Source of the DNA: Thermodesulfobacterium sp.
GTDB lineage: Bacteria; Desulfobacterota; Thermodesulfobacteria; Thermodesulfobacteriales; Thermodesulfobacteriaceae
Direction of reading: 5' to 3'
Assembly: GCA_021163085.1 (NCBI GenBank)
Contig: JAGGXL010000042.1
Span: forward strand, 1-8,598
Length of the DNA: 8,598 nt
In this document: positions 5,558-8,598 of the stretch, piece after piece
Layout of the letters: each line of letters starts with the position of its first letter
Numbering within the stretch: the stretch's first letter is position 1
Notes under the pieces: model-generated
What the model saw: only the letters and a program-made list of their open reading frames with translations
Told to the model about the DNA's origin: nothing
Database searches by the model: none
Position numbers and translations under genes: made by a program

Positions 5558-5578
5558 CTTTTCTCATTAATGTTGCAA
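5551..5578 (+). repeat. Degenerate 28-bp end repeat, copy D, with probable phage terminus
   Basis: It runs from CCTGCAACTTTTCTC to ATGTTGCAA and shares its first TGCAA with copy C. It lacks two bases of the core compared with the full copies. CA at 5576-5577 could be the terminal dinucleotide of the phage, since Mu-like elements end in 5'-TG and CA-3'. The exact junction cannot be fixed without the left end or an empty site. Confidence 0.5.
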
Positions 5579-5721
5579 TTTTTCTTATTTTGATTTTCAA
5601 TGAACAGAATTTTTAGTAAATTTAGAAAATATCTCTAAGCTTTACGAACGAATGAATTGATTTAAATAAGTAAGATTTATGAGTTTTAAATAAGTGGCTT
5701 TTAATATTTAATATAATAGAA

Positions 5722-5794
5722 AGCCGGCGGAGGGACTTGAACCCTCAACCTTGGGATTACAAATCCCACGCTCTGCCGATTGAGCTACGCCGGC
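5722..5794 (-). tRNA. tRNA-Thr (anticodon TGT)
   Basis: On the minus strand a full cloverleaf can be drawn. The acceptor arm GCCGGCG pairs with CGCCGGC. The D arm is GCTC/GAGC. The anticodon stem TGGGA/TCCCA encloses loop TTTGTAA, giving anticodon TGT for ACA codons. The T arm GAGGG/CCCTC holds TTCAAGT. The discriminator is T and CCA is not encoded. It is the last of three minus-strand tRNA genes, probably transcribed together. Confidence 0.96.
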
Positions 5795-5811
5795 AAAAGT
5801 CATTTAAAAAA

Positions 5812-5902
5812 CGGAGGAGGCGGGATTCGAACCCGCGGCACGGGTTTTAGCCCGTGCACTCGCTTAGCAGGCGAGCGCCTTCGACCACTCGGCCACTCCT
5901 CC
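5812..5902 (-). tRNA. tRNA-Ser (anticodon GCT)
   Basis: A class II tRNA of 91 bases on the minus strand. The acceptor GGAGGAG pairs with CTCCTCC. The anticodon loop CTGCTAA gives GCT, for AGC and AGU codons. A long variable arm (GCACGGG, loop, CCCGTGC) follows, typical of serine tRNA. The T arm is GCGGG/CCCGC around TTCGAAT. The discriminator is G, as usual for tRNA-Ser, and CCA is not encoded. Confidence 0.97.
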
Positions 5903-5923
5903 AAAATTAACGTTTTTAAAATC

Positions 5924-5998
5924 TGGTTCCGGGGCGTGGATTCGAACCACGATTCTGGGAGCCAAAATCCCATGTCCTGCCAATTAGACGACCCCGGA
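5924..5998 (-). tRNA. tRNA-Gln (anticodon TTG), CCA encoded
   Basis: On the minus strand the acceptor TCCGGGG pairs with CCCCGGA. The anticodon stem TGGGA/TCCCA holds loop TTTTGGC, giving TTG for CAA codons. The T arm CGTGG/CCACG surrounds TTCGAAT. The discriminator A is followed by an encoded CCA (5924-5926), unlike its two neighbours. It is the promoter-proximal gene of the cluster. Confidence 0.95.
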
Positions 5999-6020
5999 AT
6001 TCTTATTTCTTAACTTTAAA

Positions 6021-6048
6021 AATATAACATCTCTTTCTTTTTTGTAAA
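6021..6048 (-). promoter_or_regulatory. Probable promoter of the tRNA cluster
   Basis: Read on the minus strand, TTTACA (complement of 6043-6048) and TATATT (complement of 6021-6026) are separated by 16 bases, close to a sigma-70 -35/-10 pair. The -10 lies 22 bases upstream of the tRNA-Gln 5' end, which leaves a short leader. Confidence 0.55.
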
Positions 6049-6119
6049 GATTATAAATAAGATTGTTAAATTTTAAACAAAAACTTTAATAATAAGTAAA
6101 CAAATAAGAAAATTATCTC

Positions 6120-6148
6120 TTGACAAAATGTTTTTTAATTTTTATCTT
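6120..6148 (+). promoter_or_regulatory. Probable promoter of the fur-feoA-pyrE-pstS series
   Basis: A perfect -35 TTGACA at 6120-6125 is followed after 17 bases by TATCTT at 6143-6148, a 4-of-6 match to TATAAT. Transcription would start near 6155, giving a leader of about 30 bases with AGGAG at 6171-6175 before ATG 6185. Confidence 0.6.
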
Positions 6149-6163
6149 GAGAATAAGTTTCAA
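6147..6163 (+). promoter_or_regulatory. Candidate Fur/PerR-type operator overlapping the start of transcription
   Basis: TTGAGAATAAGTTTCAA is an 8-1-8 inverted repeat with six of eight pairs matching. It overlaps the -10 box and likely start site of the gene for a Fur family regulator. Size and symmetry resemble PerR/Fur-type boxes, which are often autoregulatory. Binding is inferred, not shown. Confidence 0.45.
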
Positions 6164-6184
6164 ATTAAAAAGGAGTAAAAAAAA

Positions 6185-6628
6185 ATGGGCGTCACATCTG
6201 AAATTGTAAAAGATTTTAAAAAGTTTATAAAGAAAAAAGGCTTAAAATACACCTCTGAAAGAGAAGAAATATTAAAGGAGATTTTGAAATCCAAACAACA
6301 TTTTGATGTAGATGGACTTTATATGAAATTAAGAAAAAAAGGAAGCAAGGTTTCCAAGGCCTCAGTTTATAGAACTATACCTTTACTTGTAGAAGCAGGT
6401 TATATCCAAGAAGTTTATAAACAGGATTCAAGATCTTACTACGAAGTTACCTTAGACAAACTTCCTCATATACATTTTATTTGTATCAAATGTAAAGGTG
6501 TAGATGAAATAATAGATGAGTATTTGGTGGAGCATATTCAAAAAAAAGCTAAAGAAAAAAAGTATACCCCACTTACATACCATTTAGAAATCTTTGGTAT
6601 ATGTCATAAGTGTAAAGAGGAGGGTTAA
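6185..6628 (+). CDS. Fur family metal-responsive transcription regulator
   Basis: A 147-residue protein of usual Fur length. It has the N-terminal winged helix with HFDVDGLY near 39-46 and the recognition helix SKASVYRTIPLLVEAGYI at 57-74. A C-terminal dimer domain follows, with C100-x-x-C103 and C140-x-x-C143 as the structural zinc pairs. The regulatory His/Glu set partly remains (H39, E87, H95, H97, H133). In the usual HHxHxxC segment, however, the first His is Pro94 and the third position is Ile96, so one of the two regulatory metal sites seems incomplete. It may sense iron, peroxide or another metal. The ATG follows AGGAG by 9 bases. A possible operator lies in its own promoter, and the downstream feoA supports a role in iron control. 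Confidence 0.88.
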   Translation: MGVTSEIVKDFKKFIKKKGLKYTSEREEILKEILKSKQHFDVDGLYMKLRKKGSKVSKASVYRTIPLLVEAGYIQEVYKQDSRSYYEVTLDKLPHIHFICIKCKGVDEIIDEYLVEHIQKKAKEKKYTPLTYHLEIFGICHKCKEEG

Positions 6629-6631
6629 ATA

Positions 6632-6919
6632 ATGCTTTTAATTGATGCAAGATGTGGAGATGTAGTAGAAATTAAGGAATTTCTTGATAAAGGAGCAATT
6701 TTAAAAAAAATTGAAGCTATGGGATTGAGAAAAGGGGATACTTTTGAGGTTATTCGTAGATGGGGGAGAAATCTTTTACTAAAAAATGGAAATAATAGAC
6801 TTATTATTAGTTCAGACATAGCTAAAAATATTAAAGTGGAATTGGTAGGTACTGTGTTAAAGCTTTGCGATTTTAAACCCTGTAAAAGAAAAAGATGGAG
6901 ATGGGGCTGGTTTAAATGA
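6632..6919 (+). CDS. feoA: FeoA family protein (ferrous iron transport accessory)
   Basis: This 95-residue protein has the SH3-like FeoA domain over residues 1 to about 74: the ARCGDVVEIKEF opening, the diagnostic IEAMGLRKGDTFEVIRR and the closing LIISSDIAKNIKVEL. FeoA is a small cytoplasmic partner of the FeoB ferrous iron channel. No feoB is next to it here, so it could act on a distant FeoB. The C-terminus carries about 20 extra residues with two Cys and a basic/aromatic tail (CKRKRWRWGWFK), which is not usual for the family. GAGGAGGG at 6617-6624 serves the start, just 3 bases after the fur stop. The stop overlaps the next ATG (ATGA), so fur, feoA and the fusion gene are probably co-transcribed. 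Confidence 0.85.
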   Translation: MLLIDARCGDVVEIKEFLDKGAILKKIEAMGLRKGDTFEVIRRWGRNLLLKNGNNRLIISSDIAKNIKVELVGTVLKLCDFKPCKRKRWRWGWFK

Positions 6920-7893
6920 AAAGAAAATTTACCAGAATACCTTTTTCTGAAACTGTAGAATTTTTTTGGCAGAATAAGAGCTGCCAAGGAGTTTTAAAAA
7001 ATGTAAGCTATGGGGGGTTATTTGTTAAAAGTAAAATTGTTCCTATTTTAAACAAAGAAATTCCCATTGTTCTCTTTTTAGGGGAGAAAGAAGTTTTTTT
7101 AAAATTATATTTAAAGGGGAAAATAGTAAGAACTGAACCAGAAGGTTTTGCTGTTAAATATACTTACATTTCTCCTGAAAGTTTTGAACACTTTAAAAAT
7201 TTTATTGCTTATAATTATCCTTCTTCAGATAAGGCAGAAAAAGATCTTTACAGATTTCTGGGAGAAGCTCATCCACTGGTTAAAAGTTTTATAAATTTGA
7301 ACATTTCAGTTTTGAAAGAAGAACTTTTGAAATATATTTTAGATAGAGCTTTTTTATATAGCCCTGAAAAACCTTTTATTCTTTCAAGTGGTAAAGAAAG
7401 TCCCTATTATTTAGATTGCAGAAGAGTTACTCTTTACTCTTTAACTTTTGATTTAATAGGTGCTCTATTCTGGCAGAAAATTAAGTATCTTAGAGTAGAT
7501 GGTGTTGCAGGAATGGGTATTGGTGCAGATCCGATAGTGTGTTCTATTCTTGCAAAATCAGCGGAAGAAAAAATTTCCTTAGAGGGACTCTTGATAAGAA
7601 AAGAGCCTAAAAAGTATGGGACTCAGAGGCAAATAGAAGGTAATGTGAGAAAAGGTATGGAAGTTGTGGTTGTAGAAGATATAATTACAACAGGCGGTTC
7701 AGTTCTTAAAACTACTGAAGTGCTAGAAAAAGAAGGTTTGGAGATCATTAAAATTTTTGCTTTAATTGACAGAGAAGAGGGAGGAAGAGAAAAAATAGAA
7801 GCCAAAGGATATGATTTCGAGGCTCTTTTTACTTTAAGTGAAATTATAAAAAAGTATCAGCAAGAAGTAGTGTCAGAAAGTAAAACATCATAA
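6916..7893 (+). CDS. pyrE: PilZ domain fused to orotate phosphoribosyltransferase
   Basis: A 325-residue two-domain protein. Residues 1 to about 98 form a PilZ domain with both c-di-GMP motifs: R3-x-x-x-R7 and N29-x-S31-x-x-G34. A linker (about 99-130) leads to a complete orotate phosphoribosyltransferase, which makes orotidine 5'-phosphate from orotate and PRPP in pyrimidine synthesis. Visible signatures are FILSSGKESPYYLD (154-167), VDGVAGMGIGADP, the flexible-loop RKEPKKYGT (228-236) and the PRPP loop VVVVEDIITTGGSV (250-263). PyrE alone is normally about 180-220 residues, so the extra N-terminus is a real added domain and not a start error; the ATG overlaps the feoA stop and no better start precedes the OPRT part. 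The sequence suggests pyrimidine synthesis could respond to c-di-GMP, but this is inference. Both halves look intact. Confidence 0.88.
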   Translation: MKRKFTRIPFSETVEFFWQNKSCQGVLKNVSYGGLFVKSKIVPILNKEIPIVLFLGEKEVFLKLYLKGKIVRTEPEGFAVKYTYISPESFEHFKNFIAYNYPSSDKAEKDLYRFLGEAHPLVKSFINLNISVLKEELLKYILDRAFLYSPEKPFILSSGKESPYYLDCRRVTLYSLTFDLIGALFWQKIKYLRVDGVAGMGIGADPIVCSILAKSAEEKISLEGLLIRKEPKKYGTQRQIEGNVRKGMEVVVVEDIITTGGSVLKTTEVLEKEGLEIIKIFALIDREEGGREKIEAKGYDFEALFTLSEIIKKYQQEVVSESKTS

Positions 7894-7907
7894 AAAGGTG
7901 AAATACT

Positions 7908-8598
7908 ATGAAGAAAATAATATGGATTTTAAGTTTTTTTATAATTTTTGCGATTTATAGTTGTAAGAAAACTTCTGAAAAGACAGAGGTGGAAAAATTT
8001 CTTAATGGAGCAGGTGCAAGTTTTCCTTATCCACTTTATGCAAACTGGGCAGCTGAATACTATAAACTTACAGGTATTAAAATTAACTATCAATCTATTG
8101 GTTCCGGAGGAGGTATCAGACAGGTTGCGGAGAAGACAGTTGATTTTGGAGCAAGTGATATGCCTCTTCCTCCAGAGGAAGTAGAAAATAAAAAACTTTT
8201 ACAATTTCCTACAGTTATAGGTGCTATTGTTCCTGTAGTTAATCTTCCTGAAGTTAAAAATTTTCATCTGATTCTTGACGGAAAAACTCTTTGTGGGATC
8301 TATCTGGGGAAAATTACTAAATGGAATGATCCCAGAATAAAGGCTTTAAATCCAGAGCTTGAGCTACCAGCTAATTCTATAACTCCTGTATATAGATCTG
8401 ATGCATCTGGAACTACAGCAATTTTTACCAAATATTTAAGTCAGGTGTGTAATGACTGGAAAAAAGAGGTAGGTTTTGGAACTGCTGTAAAATGGCCTAT
8501 TGGTATAGGTGCTAAAGGAAATGAAGGAGTAGCTAATTATGTTAAAAGAACTCCTTATACCATAGGATATGTGGAAATAGCATACGCTGTTCAAAATA
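7908..8598 (+). CDS. pstS: PstS phosphate-binding lipoprotein (3' partial)
   Basis: This gene is open to the window end, 230 codons so far. The N-terminus is a lipoprotein signal: MKK, a hydrophobic core, and IYSC with Cys19 as the probable lipidation site. The mature part matches PstS, the periplasmic phosphate receptor of the PstSCAB high-affinity uptake system: FLNGAGASFPYPLYANW, INYQSIGSGGGIRQ (phosphate-contacting Ser/Gly loop), FGASDMPL, GKITKWNDPRI, and RSDASGTTAIFTKYL, followed by GNEGVANYVKRTPYTIGYVE. AAGGTG at 7895-7900 precedes ATG 7908, 14 bases after the pyrE fusion stop, so it may share the upstream transcript; no Pho-box-like direct repeat fits in that gap. pstC, pstA and pstB are expected downstream, outside the window. 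Confidence 0.93.
   Translation, partial: MKKIIWILSFFIIFAIYSCKKTSEKTEVEKFLNGAGASFPYPLYANWAAEYYKLTGIKINYQSIGSGGGIRQVAEKTVDFGASDMPLPPEEVENKKLLQFPTVIGAIVPVVNLPEVKNFHLILDGKTLCGIYLGKITKWNDPRIKALNPELELPANSITPVYRSDASGTTAIFTKYLSQVCNDWKKEVGFGTAVKWPIGIGAKGNEGVANYVKRTPYTIGYVEIAYAVQN

Larger units (their letters stand above)
1..5578 (+). mobile_element. Right-hand part of a Mu-like (transposable) contractile-tailed prophage
   Basis: All genes from 1 to 5341 are phage genes on one strand: baseplate, tail fibre, lysis, then a DNA methyltransferase. They are followed by a gene-free stretch with three 30-bp direct repeats that resemble the multiple transposase-binding sites at the ends of Mu-like phages. Typical host genes (tRNAs, fur, feoA, pyrE, pstS) start straight after. 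There is no integrase or tRNA-derived att duplication, which also favours transposition. In phage Mu the last gene before the right end is also a DNA-modification gene (mom). The boundary is inferred: Mu-type ends finish in CA, and a CA lies at 5576-5577 at the end of the last repeat-like element. The left end, transposase and head genes are outside the window, so the Mu-like assignment is inference. Confidence 0.7.
5342..5721. other. Gene-free stretch across the phage right end and host flank
   Basis: No credible gene is seen on either strand over 380 bases. The first part (5379-5578) holds the 30-bp direct repeats and the 10-bp-spaced CCC units described separately. The part after about 5579 is very A/T-rich host-like sequence. 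It contains an 11-bp direct repeat TTTAAATAAGT at 5661-5671 and 5685-5695, with no recognised role, and it is the region just downstream of the minus-strand tRNA-Thr gene. Confidence 0.75.

Noticed and set aside
5661..5695. Pair of 11-bp TTTAAATAAGT repeats as an attachment or operator site
   Set aside because: The sequence is simple and A/T-rich and occurs only twice; chance is a sufficient explanation.
5780..6013. Plus-strand ORF of 77 codons across the tRNA cluster
   Set aside because: It is the antisense of tRNA-Ser and tRNA-Gln. The peptide with GGGGIRTRGTGF is a well-known spurious translation of tRNA T-arms.
6625..6987. Minus-strand ORF over feoA
   Set aside because: Antisense shadow of feoA and the fusion start; the plus frame carries a recognised domain.
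7948..8184. Plus-strand ORF of 78 codons at the start of the last gene
   Set aside because: It is an out-of-frame shadow of pstS, whose own frame carries clear PstS motifs from ATG 7908.

Overview
The window has two parts. Positions 1 to about 5578 are the right-hand end of a contractile-tailed, probably Mu-like (transposable) prophage. Positions 5579 to 8598 are host chromosome. The host is A+T-rich and Lys/Ile/Phe-rich, with Gram-negative traits: an outer-membrane spanin pair in the phage, a PstS lipoprotein, and Fur. A thermophilic anaerobe such as a member of Thermodesulfobacteria would fit, but this is an impression from composition and protein style, not a proven assignment.

Phage part, all on the + strand and tightly packed: the C-terminus of a baseplate J-like protein (1-153), tail protein I (146-856), a tail-collar fibre protein with a beta-helix-like distal part (856-2154), a probable tail-fibre assembly chaperone (2166-2507), and an unrecognised Trp/Tyr-rich phage protein (2522-2986). 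A lysis block follows: i-spanin (2988-3365), lipoprotein o-spanin (3362-3622), a three-helix holin-like membrane protein (3613-3915) and a secreted SLT-type endolysin (3833-4480). The last phage gene is a D12/Dam-class adenine methyltransferase (4504-5341). Its only convincing start is in another frame, and the two frames meet in an (AC)7 tract. As sequenced the gene is OFF; gain of one AC unit or loss of two would restore a 279-residue enzyme. This is a strong candidate for a phase-variable phage methylase.

After the methylase, 5342-5721 has no gene. It holds three copies of a 30-bp direct repeat bounded by TTGCAA hexamers, plus a shorter degenerate copy, which look like transposase-binding sites of a Mu-like right end. 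Between them is a run of four CCC-starting units spaced exactly 10 bp apart. The phage-host junction is probably near 5577.

Host part: three minus-strand tRNAs (Thr-TGT, Ser-GCT, Gln-TTG) with a plausible promoter at 6021-6048, then a + strand operon-like series: Fur family regulator (6185-6628), FeoA (6632-6919), a fusion of an N-terminal PilZ (c-di-GMP receptor) domain to a complete orotate phosphoribosyltransferase (6916-7893), and the start of a PstS phosphate-binding lipoprotein (7908 to the window end). The set links iron, second-messenger, pyrimidine/PRPP and phosphate functions. The PilZ-PyrE fusion is the most unusual host feature.
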